From: Clostridiales bacterium
GTDB lineage: Bacteria; Bacillota; Clostridia; TANB77; CAG-508
Assembly: GCA_004553715.1 (NCBI GenBank)
Contig: SFKP01000026.1
Location: 1 to 21,862, forward strand
Length of the DNA: 21,862 nt
Direction of reading: 5' to 3'
Both the position numbers and the translations under genes were made by a program. Shown in pieces: positions 16,014 through 21,862 of the stretch (the first letter of the stretch is position 1; every line of letters begins with the position of its first letter). The notes under the pieces are model-generated. The model made no database searches and was not told the origin of the DNA. It saw only the letters and a program-made list of their open reading frames with translations.

Positions 16014-16033
16014 TTAATCAAATATTTGATTAA
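16014..16033. promoter_or_regulatory. Perfect 20-bp palindrome before the AraC-type gene
   Basis: TTAATCAAATATTTGATTAA lies seven bases before the AAAGGAG site of the regulator gene. It could be an operator for autoregulation or a hairpin in the leader that affects translation. Confidence 0.6.
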
Positions 16034-16051
16034 GTTTGAAAGGAGAATAAT

Positions 16052-16924
16052 ATGAATAATTTAATAAGAGTATTTAATAAAGCAATAGAATACATTGAAG
16101 AAAAAATAAAAAATAGTGAAGAAATAACTAACAAAAATATTGCTGATGTTTGTGGATATGAGCAACATTATTGTTCGAAGATTTTTCAAAAATATGCTAA
16201 TATGAATATTCAAGAATATGTAAAAAGAAGAAAAATGTCATTTGCATTTGGAGATTTAATAACATCAAATAAAAATATTGCAGATATTGCAGAAAAATAT
16301 TTATATAGTGCGGATGGATTTACAAAAGCTTTTAAAGATGTCTTTGGAATTACTCCAATACAATTGAGACGTAGAGAAAAAATCGAAAATATAAGTAATA
16401 AATATTTAAATTCAATGTATATTGAGGATTATTCACAATATATAGGTGAAGTTAAAGATTATACTATTGCAGATGAAGAAGAAATGAAATTTATAGGAAT
16501 TTCTGATATAGATTTGCTTTCAGAAAATATTCTTACAATAGAAAATGATTTTGAAGATATGGCTATTATTAATGGAAATGGGAAGATGTTTGAATTATAT
16601 TATTATTTAGATGAGAAAAGAACAGCTCCAGATATATTTTACGGAAATTATTATAGTCCATTTGGATACTATCCTAAAGATTTTAGGATTATTAAAGTAC
16701 CAAAGCAAAAATGGGTTAAATTTAATGAGGAGAGTATTAATAAAGATATTACTATAAGTGCTATAAAATCGTATTTTTATAATGAATGGATAAAAAAACA
16801 TAAAGAATATGAAATTGATGATAATTATGAAATTGCATTTGAATGCTATAATGATGAATATTTGGAAGATAATTATCAATTAACGAGGTGTGAAGTATGG
16901 TTTCCAATAAAAGAAAAGAAATAA
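16052..16924 (+). CDS. AraC-family regulator with GyrI-like effector domain
   Basis: This 290-residue protein starts at an ATG behind AAAGGAG. Two helix-turn-helix motifs of the AraC/XylS type are at the N-terminus: NKNIADVCGYEQHYCSKIFQ (about 28-48) and NIADIAEKYLYSADGFTKAF with FGITPIQLRR (about 75-110). Residues about 140-290 resemble the GyrI-like/AraC effector-binding fold (ELYYYLDEKR, then a WVKF strand, an acidic helix and a terminal CEVWFPI strand), which binds small molecules in relatives. The gene overlaps the next by 28 bases. Preceding palindromes are plausible binding sites. Its targets within the element are not evident. Confidence 0.88.
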   Translation: MNNLIRVFNKAIEYIEEKIKNSEEITNKNIADVCGYEQHYCSKIFQKYANMNIQEYVKRRKMSFAFGDLITSNKNIADIAEKYLYSADGFTKAFKDVFGITPIQLRRREKIENISNKYLNSMYIEDYSQYIGEVKDYTIADEEEMKFIGISDIDLLSENILTIENDFEDMAIINGNGKMFELYYYLDEKRTAPDIFYGNYYSPFGYYPKDFRIIKVPKQKWVKFNEESINKDITISAIKSYFYNEWIKKHKEYEIDDNYEIAFECYNDEYLEDNYQLTRCEVWFPIKEKK

Positions 16925-17364
16925 TTATTGATTCAAATATGACAATATCCGAGTTAAGTTTGCTTTTTCTTGAAAATAAGTATAATAAAATTTCTTATAA
17001 TAGTTATGGTAATTATCAAGATAGATTAAAAATAATAAATGAATATTTAGGAAATATAAAATTAAGAGATTTTAGAAAGGATAGAATTAATGATTTTGAA
17101 AATTATCTCAATAATGAAAGAAAATGGAACTACACCTTTAAACCATCAAATATAACGATTAATGAGATAATGAATGTTCTCAATCAATTACTAAAAGCAG
17201 CAATTAGATGGAAGTTACTTGATAAAGATTATAATTGCATTGTTAAAGAAAAAATAAGTGAAGATGAAAGAATTAATTTAAAGAAACTACAAGATCAAAT
17301 TAATGATTTTCAAAAAATCAGGATAACAAATAGTTTAGACATAATTTGGAATACAAAGAGGTGA
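16897..17364 (+). CDS. Orphan integrase core-binding (SAM-like) domain protein
   Basis: This is a 155-residue protein. MTISELSLLFLENKYNKIS through LGNIKLRDFRKDRINDFENYL and ITINEIMNVLNQLLKAAIRW are the helical core-binding domain of tyrosine recombinases, residues about 15-110. In a full integrase a catalytic domain with R..HxxR..Y would follow; here there are only about 40 more residues and a stop. No catalytic remnant is visible downstream. It has its own GAGGTG site inside the end of the AraC-type gene, so it is translated as a deliberate unit or is a well-preserved truncation. It could bind att-like or host recombination sites as an accessory or decoy; that is inference. Confidence 0.7.
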   Translation: MVSNKRKEIIIDSNMTISELSLLFLENKYNKISYNSYGNYQDRLKIINEYLGNIKLRDFRKDRINDFENYLNNERKWNYTFKPSNITINEIMNVLNQLLKAAIRWKLLDKDYNCIVKEKISEDERINLKKLQDQINDFQKIRITNSLDIIWNTKR

Positions 17365-17369
17365 TTGTT

Positions 17370-17654
17370 ATGAGTAATAAAACTGAATATGATACTATTT
17401 TAGCTTTGGCTAGAAAAAACAATTTTAAAAAGATAATGATTATAAGAGATAGTTGGAATACTGGAAATTGGTGTATTGTTAATTCAATAGAAATCAAACC
17501 TGATGGTGAACATTGTAAACCTTATGGATATATAAAATATTCAAATGGGAATACTTTTAAAGGCTATCTTCCAGCTGATAATACATATTCTTGGAAATTG
17601 ATAAAAGTATTAGATGAAAATATGAAAGTTATTAAATCAAAGAATGAAATATAA
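17370..17654 (+). CDS. Small unknown protein
   Basis: The ATG at 17370 lies seven bases after AGAGGTG, giving 94 residues; an in-frame ATG at 17346 has no ribosome site. It starts five bases after the previous stop, so it is coupled to the orphan core-binding gene. I do not recognise the family. It is a mixed alpha/beta, soluble, tryptophan-containing protein (IMIIRDSWNTGNWCIVNSIE, GYIKYSNGNTFKGYLP, YSWKLIKVL) with a pattern of alternating strands in its second half. Confidence 0.75.
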   Translation: MSNKTEYDTILALARKNNFKKIMIIRDSWNTGNWCIVNSIEIKPDGEHCKPYGYIKYSNGNTFKGYLPADNTYSWKLIKVLDENMKVIKSKNEI

Positions 17655-17764
17655 AAGTAATAAAATAATTAATTTTGCTTTTTTTTGATATAAAGTTACA
17701 CGTTTCGACAAATTTTGTATATTTAATGATATATAATGTTCTAAAATAAGAAAGAGGGAAATAT

Positions 17765-19084
17765 ATGAAAAAATACGAATTAGAAGCAAATGATATCAAT
17801 ATTCATAATTCATTAATAGATGATAAATTAGAAAATAAAGAATATTTAAGTAGTCTTATAAGATTAATTTCAAATATAGATGATAACGAAGTTATTTGTA
17901 TAGATGGTTATTGGGGAGTTGGAAAAACATTTTTACTTAAGCAATTAATGTATTTAATAATGCATTATAAAGAGAATAATAATCAAGAACAATTTAAAGT
18001 TGTTGAAGCAGAAAAAGATGTTTTAATTAATATATGTGACAATAATATGGTATTCTATTATAATGCATGGGAAAATGATGATCACAGTGACGTTTTGGAA
18101 TCAATTATTTATAATATATTAAACTGCTATCCAAAATATAAAAATGAAGTTACAAGTAAATTTGATAAAGAAGAAACTGTTAAAGAAGTATTAAATATTT
18201 TAACAAAAATTGTATCAAGTAAATTTTTTAATATAGATTTGAGTGCTGAAAAAATAGATAGAATAAAAACATTTAATGACTTATCAGATGAGATTAATAC
18301 ATATGAAGAAAGAAAATCATTATTTGAAAAATTGGTAAATAAAATTCTATCTGGCAAAAGAATGATATTAATTGTGGATGAATTGGATAGATGTAATCCA
18401 TACTATGCTACTAAATTATTAGAGACTATTAAACATTTTTATAATTTATCTAATGTAACAGTAATTATAGCATCAAATAATAAAGAACTACAAAATACTA
18501 TAAAAAAACAATATGGACAAAATTTTAATGCTTATATTTATTTGAATAGATTTTATGATTATATAATGACAATAGATAATAATAGAAGTATTGATTATGC
18601 AAAAAAATATTTAGAATATAGAACGGAAACTTATTTGCCTCATGAGGTATTTTATGCGATGATAGAAAAATATCAATTTTCATTAAGAGATTGTAATAGA
18701 TATAGAGTATTATATGATACAGCAGTAGAATATATAGAAAACACTGATAAAAGAAATTTTTTCTTTAATAAAAAGGAAAATCACTGTATTTATAGTATAA
18801 TTCTTCCAATTATTTATGCATTCAAGATTAAAGATATTGAGGCATATAATCAATGCTTAAATAGACAAACTAAGAAACTAGAGGAAGCGTTATATTACTT
18901 AAATGATTATTTCAATAAAAAAGGTCATGGAAGATGGTTGTTAGAATTTGTTGAAATAAATAAGCAAAACGAAGAAATTACAGATGAAGAGATAATAACA
19001 GAAATATCTAATACATTTAATAAAGTTCTTAATTCAGGGGGAATAGATAAGTTGTTTTTAAGGGCAATACGAGTTAGTTTATAA
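17765..19084 (+). CDS. KAP-family P-loop NTPase
   Basis: This 439-residue protein starts at an ATG behind AAGAGGG. Walker A is GYWGVGKTFLLKQL (about 48-61), the KAP signature VFYYNAWENDDHSDVLES is at about 95-112, Walker B with the following Asp/Arg is MILIVDELDRCNPYYATKLLE (about 200-220), and a sensor-like VTVIIASNNKEL follows. KAP NTPases are signalling STAND/AAA+-like ATPases; many bacterial members sit on plasmids or in defence islands. Membrane helices often inserted in KAP proteins are not seen here, so it is probably soluble. A possible TATAAT lies at 17732 but without a convincing -35. It ends at a strong terminator and is followed by a structured non-coding region. Confidence 0.88.
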   Translation: MKKYELEANDINIHNSLIDDKLENKEYLSSLIRLISNIDDNEVICIDGYWGVGKTFLLKQLMYLIMHYKENNNQEQFKVVEAEKDVLINICDNNMVFYYNAWENDDHSDVLESIIYNILNCYPKYKNEVTSKFDKEETVKEVLNILTKIVSSKFFNIDLSAEKIDRIKTFNDLSDEINTYEERKSLFEKLVNKILSGKRMILIVDELDRCNPYYATKLLETIKHFYNLSNVTVIIASNNKELQNTIKKQYGQNFNAYIYLNRFYDYIMTIDNNRSIDYAKKYLEYRTETYLPHEVFYAMIEKYQFSLRDCNRYRVLYDTAVEYIENTDKRNFFFNKKENHCIYSIILPIIYAFKIKDIEAYNQCLNRQTKKLEEALYYLNDYFNKKGHGRWLLEFVEINKQNEEITDEEIITEISNTFNKVLNSGGIDKLFLRAIRVSL

Positions 19085-19086
19085 TA

Positions 19087-19137
19087 AAAAAGTGTGAAAG
19101 TTAACTATTAGATAAATAGTCAATATTCACACTTTTT
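19087..19137 (+). terminator. Terminator of the KAP gene
   Basis: A 12-bp outer stem (19087-19098 with 19126-19137) encloses an inner stem ACTATT/AATAGT (19104 and 19115). The 3' arm ends in T's. It starts two bases after the stop codon. Confidence 0.85.
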
Positions 19138-19154
19138 ATTTTATAAAATATACT
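19126..19154 (+). promoter_or_regulatory. Possible promoter of the structured region
   Basis: TTCACA (19126-19131), 17 bp, TATACT (19149-19154) each match the consensus at five of six positions. The -35 box is within the 3' arm of the KAP terminator. It points into the structured region, with a start near 19161. Confidence 0.35.
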
Positions 19155-19163
19155 AAAGAGTTA

Positions 19164-19303
19164 TATTATCCTATTATTTCAGATACAGGATAATACTAAG
19201 AAAATTAACTGACTTTAGTATCATCGTCTCAACAGCAAACACATTCCATTGCTGTTGTATAGGTAAATATGGGAATCTGTGGATATTTACCTTGTTAATT
19301 TTC
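19164..19303. ncRNA. Candidate structured RNA or origin: three-way junction with kissing loops
   Basis: No coding sequence is visible from 19085 to 19562. This part has a hairpin TATTATCCT/AGGATAATA (19164-19172 with 19187-19195) and then a junction. Its P1 is GAAAATTAAC/GTTAATTTTC (19200-19209 with 19294-19303), its P2 is CAACAGCAA/TTGCTGTTG (19230-19238 with 19249-19257) and its P3 is AGGTAAATAT/ATATTTACCT (19261-19270 with 19283-19292). Loop 2 CACATTCC (19240-19247) is complementary to loop 3 GGAATCTGTG (19272-19281) with a two-base bulge. A further pairing TACTAAAG/CTTTAGTA (19151 and 19213) would cross P1. All stems are perfect, so strand cannot be told from wobble pairs. From 19304 to 19562 I see only AT-rich sequence. 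Confidence 0.55.
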
Positions 19304-19562
19304 CTTCACTTTAGACCTTTTTAAGTAACTATTAAACATTTTTCCTATCTGCTACACATAAAGAATTGTAAAATTATTTGTAATTTATAAAAAATTAGAT
19401 AGATTACTTATCCATAATAAATTAAAATAACATAATAAAATCAAATAAATTAAAAACTGTAAGTGTATTTATTTAATAAAATTATAGTTATCTTAAAAAG
19501 GTATGGGCTTAAAACTTTATATTTAATTTAACTTGTAAAATTGCTTAACAAGACCCAGTGGA

Positions 19563-20069
19563 TTACAAATCGATATCAAATTCAATACTATTTAGTTTTG
19601 AAATTTCAAAATCAGTATTTCGAATTTTTTCATCTAATTGCTGAATTTGAGATTTGATTTCTTCTTGATTGTAATTGATTTCTTGAATTTGAAAATATGA
19701 GTTATTTACTTCAGTAACCCTTTGCTTCAAATTGCGATAATTTAGCAATGTCTGCAAATTATCTTTTAATTTTCTTAAGTTACTATTTTCAACTATTGCA
19801 GATTGAATTGTTCTACCATCAGAAAGCTTAAATGAATTGTTCTTTTCATAAAGTATGCTTTTTAGTTTAGAAATCTCATTAGCTAATCTATTAACTTCAG
19901 ATAATTCTTCATCAAAATCTTTTTTATTGTCTTCAACTATATTAGTAGTACCATTCAATTCTTGAATAGAAGTATTTAAAACATGTTTTTTTAATGCATA
20001 AAACAAAGATGAATATTGTCTTTCGTTTTCATCAATTAAACACATTAAACTTGATAAATTTATTTTCAT
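19563..20069 (-). CDS. DIP1984-family (septicolysin-like) protein
   Basis: The ATG at 20069 follows AAGGAGGA by seven bases, giving 168 residues; the longer frame starting at 20108 has no ribosome site. The protein is almost all helical: N-terminal MKINLSSLMCLIDENERQYSSLFYALKK is cut here to MKINLSSLMCLIDENERQ as the recognisable start, then an acidic DFDEELSEVNRLANEISKLK segment, the central SDGRTIQSAIVENSNLRKLK block and a C-terminal LDEKIRNTDFEISKLNSIEF. This layout matches DIP1984/septicolysin family proteins, whose cellular role is unclear. It has no signal peptide. It lies after the small HTH-like gene but behind two terminators, with a possible TATAAT at 20102-20097. Confidence 0.8.
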   Translation of the reverse strand: MKINLSSLMCLIDENERQYSSLFYALKKHVLNTSIQELNGTTNIVEDNKKDFDEELSEVNRLANEISKLKSILYEKNNSFKLSDGRTIQSAIVENSNLRKLKDNLQTLLNYRNLKQRVTEVNNSYFQIQEINYNQEEIKSQIQQLDEKIRNTDFEISKLNSIEFDIDL

Positions 20070-20111
20070 TTCTATTTCCTCCTTAAATTTAATTAAATTA
20101 TAAAACAAATA

Positions 20112-20167
20112 GAAATAAAAAAGGTCGCATAAAAAGCGACAAAAAAATAACGCTATAGAATAGCGTT
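20112..20167 (-). terminator. Tandem terminators between two minus-strand genes
   Basis: Reading the minus strand, AACGCTAT-TCT-ATAGCGTT (20167-20149) overlaps the stop codon of the HTH-like gene and is followed by seven T's. GTCGC-TTTTTAT-GCGAC (20140-20124) follows, again with a T run. Two terminators in 56 bases would strongly reduce read-through into the DIP1984 gene. Confidence 0.8.
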
Positions 20168-20521
20168 GCAGTATGTAAATAGATAATCGTTTATGATATT
20201 TAAATCATAAATGTTATTATCTAAACAATAGCATATAATTAGGTCAAATTTGTTTGTACTTAAAGAATAACCAGCTGAGTTTAATAAAGTATTAAATTCA
20301 GATTTGTTTAATCTTAAAGAAAAACATAATTTGATAATTACATTCTTTCTAGGAATATAATCCTCATTACATCTAATTTTAGAAAACAACTTACGATCAA
20401 TATCTACACGCTTGTAAATTTCAGAATCTTTATGACCACTCCTATCTATATAATAGAAAAGAGTTTCATTAAAACTCTTAGATTTACTACAATTTAAATA
20501 TTCACAAATCTTATTATTCAT
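20153..20521 (-). CDS. Small HTH-like protein (XRE-related appended-domain type)
   Basis: This 122-residue protein starts at an ATG with AAAGGAGGAGG upstream. Its middle, FNETLFYYIDRSGHKDSEIY, KRVDIDRKLFSKIRCNEDYI, PRKNVIIKLCFSLRLNKSEF and TLLNSAGYSLS, looks like the XRE-type helical domain found in clostridial proteins, often appended to macro-domain, TerD or nuclease domains. The tail FDLIICYCLDNNIYDLNIIN is the usual continuation. Here it stands alone with no partner domain. The recognition is from the KDSEIYKR...DRKLFSKIR pattern. It may bind DNA or a protein partner. It has its own promoter and a hairpin-rich leader. Confidence 0.75.
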   Translation of the reverse strand: MNNKICEYLNCSKSKSFNETLFYYIDRSGHKDSEIYKRVDIDRKLFSKIRCNEDYIPRKNVIIKLCFSLRLNKSEFNTLLNSAGYSLSTNKFDLIICYCLDNNIYDLNIINDYLFTYCNAIL

Positions 20522-20548
20522 AAGAACCTCCTCCTTTTTTAATATTAT

Positions 20549-20604
20549 CTACATTTGATAAATTGTAGTTTGAGGCTTATAGCCTAACAAAAGAGAATTT
20601 TGTT
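20549..20604 (-). promoter_or_regulatory. Hairpin-rich leader of the HTH-like gene
   Basis: Three hairpins lie in the ~100-base leader on the minus strand: AACAAAA/TTTTGTT (20604-20586), AGGCT/AGCCT (20585-20573, loop ATA) and CTACA/TGTAG (20568-20549, extended by ATTT/AAAT). The last ends ten bases before the ribosome site. They are immediately adjacent to one another, which suggests a compact structured leader. Confidence 0.45.
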
Positions 20605-20629
20605 CTTTGAATATTTAAATTGTAAAACT

Positions 20630-20659
20630 ATTATAACATATTTTATATGGAAAAATCAA
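20630..20659 (-). promoter_or_regulatory. Promoter of the HTH-like gene
   Basis: On the minus strand TTGATT (20659-20654), 18 bp, TATAAT (20635-20630) has a TG extended -10 (TGTTATAAT). The start is near 20622, giving a leader of about 100 bases. Confidence 0.7.
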
Positions 20660-20683
20660 GATGTACAAATGTAAACAATGAAT

Positions 20684-20706
20684 AAGGCGAGAACTAATCT
20701 CGCCTT
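20684..20706 (-). terminator. Hairpin after the 98-residue protein gene
   Basis: A 9-bp stem AAGGCGAGA/TCTCGCCTT has a five-base loop, just after the stop at 20710. The T run on the minus strand is short (TTATT), so termination may be partial. Confidence 0.6.
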
Positions 20707-20709
20707 TAA

Positions 20710-21006
20710 CTATTCCTCAAAACACCCCATAACCAGCTGACTTCCATCTACAAATCCATTTCTGTAATATTTTTCATTCCAGTAATACAAATAATCTATA
20801 AAATTTTTATCAAGCTGATCTAGTTGCTTTTGGACATATTTTTTATTGTTGTTAGGTACATTTTTAAGTATTTTCTCTGCAATTTCTTCAAAACAGATAC
20901 AATATTTTTTATCTTGAGGAGACATCTCACAAAAAGCAGTTTCTTCTCTAAATTCTAACCATTCTTTTAATATATCATCTTCATTTACTTCTCTAAAATT
21001 AATCAT
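20710..21006 (-). CDS. Small acidic unknown protein
   Basis: This 98-residue protein starts at an ATG behind AGGAG. I do not recognise it. It is acidic, helical and rich in aromatic residues (NFIDYLYYWNEKYYRNGF), with three scattered cysteines (FCEM, YCICF) and no membrane segment or signal peptide. Its ribosome site lies about 20 bases after copy B of the structured RNA, so that RNA would be its 5' leader, possibly as part of a transcript from TnpV. This context suggests RNA-based control. Confidence 0.75.
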   Translation of the reverse strand: MINFREVNEDDILKEWLEFREETAFCEMSPQDKKYCICFEEIAEKILKNVPNNNKKYVQKQLDQLDKNFIDYLYYWNEKYYRNGFVDGSQLVMGCFEE

Positions 21007-21035
21007 AATAATTCTCCTAACATTTAATATTTTAT

Positions 21036-21133
21036 AAAAGGGATTGGAACTTGTCCCATTACACAGAATTTGAAAATACGAAAATCTCGTGTGAACAAAT
21101 TCAGTGCTTGCTAGGACAAGAATTAACCCTTTT
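21036..21133 (-). ncRNA. Candidate structured RNA, copy B
   Basis: This is the second copy of the element at 6411-6513, on the minus strand between the TnpV stop and the 98-residue gene. Read 5' to 3' from 21133: P1 AAAAGGG/CCCTTTT (21133 and 21042), P2 TTGTCC/GGACAA (with GGACAA at 21056-21051), P3 GAATTTG/CAAATTC (21102 and 21072), and an apical ACGA/TCGT. P2 is fully Watson-Crick here and wobble-paired in copy A. A competing GGGA-CAAG-TTCC hairpin can form before the final CCCTTTT. The interior loop differs from copy A while the flanks are kept. Confidence 0.6.
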
Positions 21134-21144
21134 CTGATTTTTAT

Positions 21145-21501
21145 TTAACAATAAATTAATTCATTAAGTACAATTTCTTCAGCTCTATTTTTTATATTAT
21201 TCATACATCTAACCCACTCTAATTGATTATTTTGTTTCAAGTTTTCATCAACTTTTTCTACCTTAGCAAGTTCATTAATTATATTTTTTTCTCTCTCATT
21301 TGCAGTTTTATCTATCTCAATTAGGTACTCTGGTAATGTACCACTTAATATTAAATCGCTATATAAACCTAGGCTATGTTTCTTCATATACTCTAGTTTT
21401 AAACGTCCATATAATCCAATATGGTAATCAGATGCAGATCCTTTTATTGCTAAATTAGGAATTAAATAATCTCCTTCTTTGTGATATGTTATTTCTTTCA
21501 T
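21145..21501 (-). CDS. tnpV: TnpV, transposon-encoded protein
   Basis: The ATG at 21501 follows GGAGG by nine bases, giving 118 residues. ITYHKEGDYLIPNLAIKG, IGLYGRLKLEYMKKH, LYSDLILSGTLPEYLIEID, and the C-terminal WVRCMNNIKNRAEEIVLNEL are the landmarks of the TnpV family carried by Tn4451-like and other clostridial elements. Its function is not established. No transposase or serine recombinase accompanies it, so here it is a cargo gene at the right end of a tyrosine-integrase element. It stops 12 bases before structured RNA copy B. Confidence 0.9.
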   Translation of the reverse strand: MKEITYHKEGDYLIPNLAIKGSASDYHIGLYGRLKLEYMKKHSLGLYSDLILSGTLPEYLIEIDKTANEREKNIINELAKVEKVDENLKQNNQLEWVRCMNNIKNRAEEIVLNELIYC

Positions 21502-21577
21502 AATCAAAACCTCCAAAATAAATTTTCAGGTTTCCCATTTTAATTTAAAAATATTACGAACATGTGTATCAAACCAC

Positions 21578-21653
21578 TTGGGGAAAAGTTGGGGAAAAAC
21601 TTCTCAAAAAAGTTCAAAAAAATACACAAATGTTCGAAAAACCATTTCCCCAA
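21578..21653. repeat. Candidate integrase arm-type sites, right
   Basis: TTGGGGAAAAGTTGGGGA at 21578 repeats the left-end motif in the same orientation, and an inverted TTGGGGAAA lies at 21653-21645. The stretch from TnpV to the right core holds no gene; the reading frame through it crosses the repeats and the tRNA fragment. Confidence 0.55.
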
Positions 21654-21717
21654 TTTTTATTGATAAATCAGCCAAAACCCTTGATTTCACTAAATTACAT
21701 AAACCTTTCAACTACGT

Positions 21718-21762
21718 CTCATAACCCGAAGGTCGATAGTTCGAGTCTATCCCCCGCAACCA
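21718..21762 (+). repeat. attR core: second tRNA-Met 3' fragment
   Basis: It is identical over 45 bases to 181-225, from the anticodon loop to CCA. The bases before it (ACGT) do not form a tRNA 5' half. Sequence to its right is outside this element. Confidence 0.88.
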
Positions 21763-21765
21763 CTG

Positions 21766-21800
21766 AAAAGTCCCATTTTCGTTGAGAAATAGGGACTTTT
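21766..21800 (+). terminator. Terminator after the attR core
   Basis: A 9-bp stem AAAAGTCCC/GGGACTTTT has an inner ATTTT/GAAAT extension. It begins four bases after CCA and differs in sequence from the left terminator, so both junctions place a terminator behind the tRNA end. Confidence 0.7.
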
Positions 21801-21862
21801 ATAAATTTTGAAGTAATCCATTTAAGTACATTAAAAACCGTTAAAAATCATTAAAATTTGTT

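Noticed and set aside
21564..21785. Plus-strand frame of 73 codons
   Set aside because: It crosses the arm repeats and the tRNA fragment and has no ribosome site.

Overview
The window is very AT-rich, has strong AGGAGG-type ribosome binding sites, uses TGA as a stop and carries clostridial-type families (Tn916-like integrase, TnpV, DUF6076-like, DUF2130). A low-GC Firmicute, probably a clostridium, fits best. Almost the whole window is one integrated mobile element of about 21.5 kb. It is bounded by two identical 45-bp direct repeats (181-225 and 21718-21762) that match the 3' half of an initiator-type tRNA-Met gene. Neither copy has a tRNA 5' half in front of it, so the intact tRNA lies outside the window. 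The left copy probably joins this element to another one in tandem.

Left module (476-4125, minus strand): tyrosine integrase, a frameshifted membrane protein with 19-residue repeats and an SH3-like domain, and a DUF6076-like zinc-binding protein. Right-going module (4291-6307): excisionase-like HTH protein, phage-type replisome organizer, DnaC-like helicase loader and ParB-N domain protein. The two modules diverge from one bidirectional promoter whose two -10 boxes overlap under a dyad, which looks like a switch. I see no relaxase, conjugation, capsid or packaging genes. The element therefore looks non-autonomous: a mobilizable island or a phage-satellite-like island.

Cargo (6.7-19.1 kb, plus strand) looks like defence. 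It holds (a) a methylase-like subunit plus a 1361-residue GIY-YIG/helicase/adenine-methylase fusion; (b) an HsdM-HsdS fusion with a degenerate methylase motif IV, a small unknown protein and a DUF2130 coiled-coil protein with a nuclease-like D...ExK motif; (c) an AraC/GyrI-like regulator, an orphan integrase core-binding domain, a small unknown protein and a KAP-family NTPase. The right end (19.56-21.5 kb, minus strand) carries a DIP1984-family protein, a small HTH-like protein, an unknown 98-residue protein and TnpV.

The most unusual signals are non-coding. First, a ~100-nt structured element occurs twice, at 6411-6513 on plus and 21036-21133 on minus. Both copies keep three nested stems, including one held by wobble pairs, and both lie just upstream of a gene. 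Second, a three-way junction at 19200-19303 follows the KAP gene, and the loops of its two hairpins are complementary to each other (a kissing-loop arrangement). No function is known to me for either.
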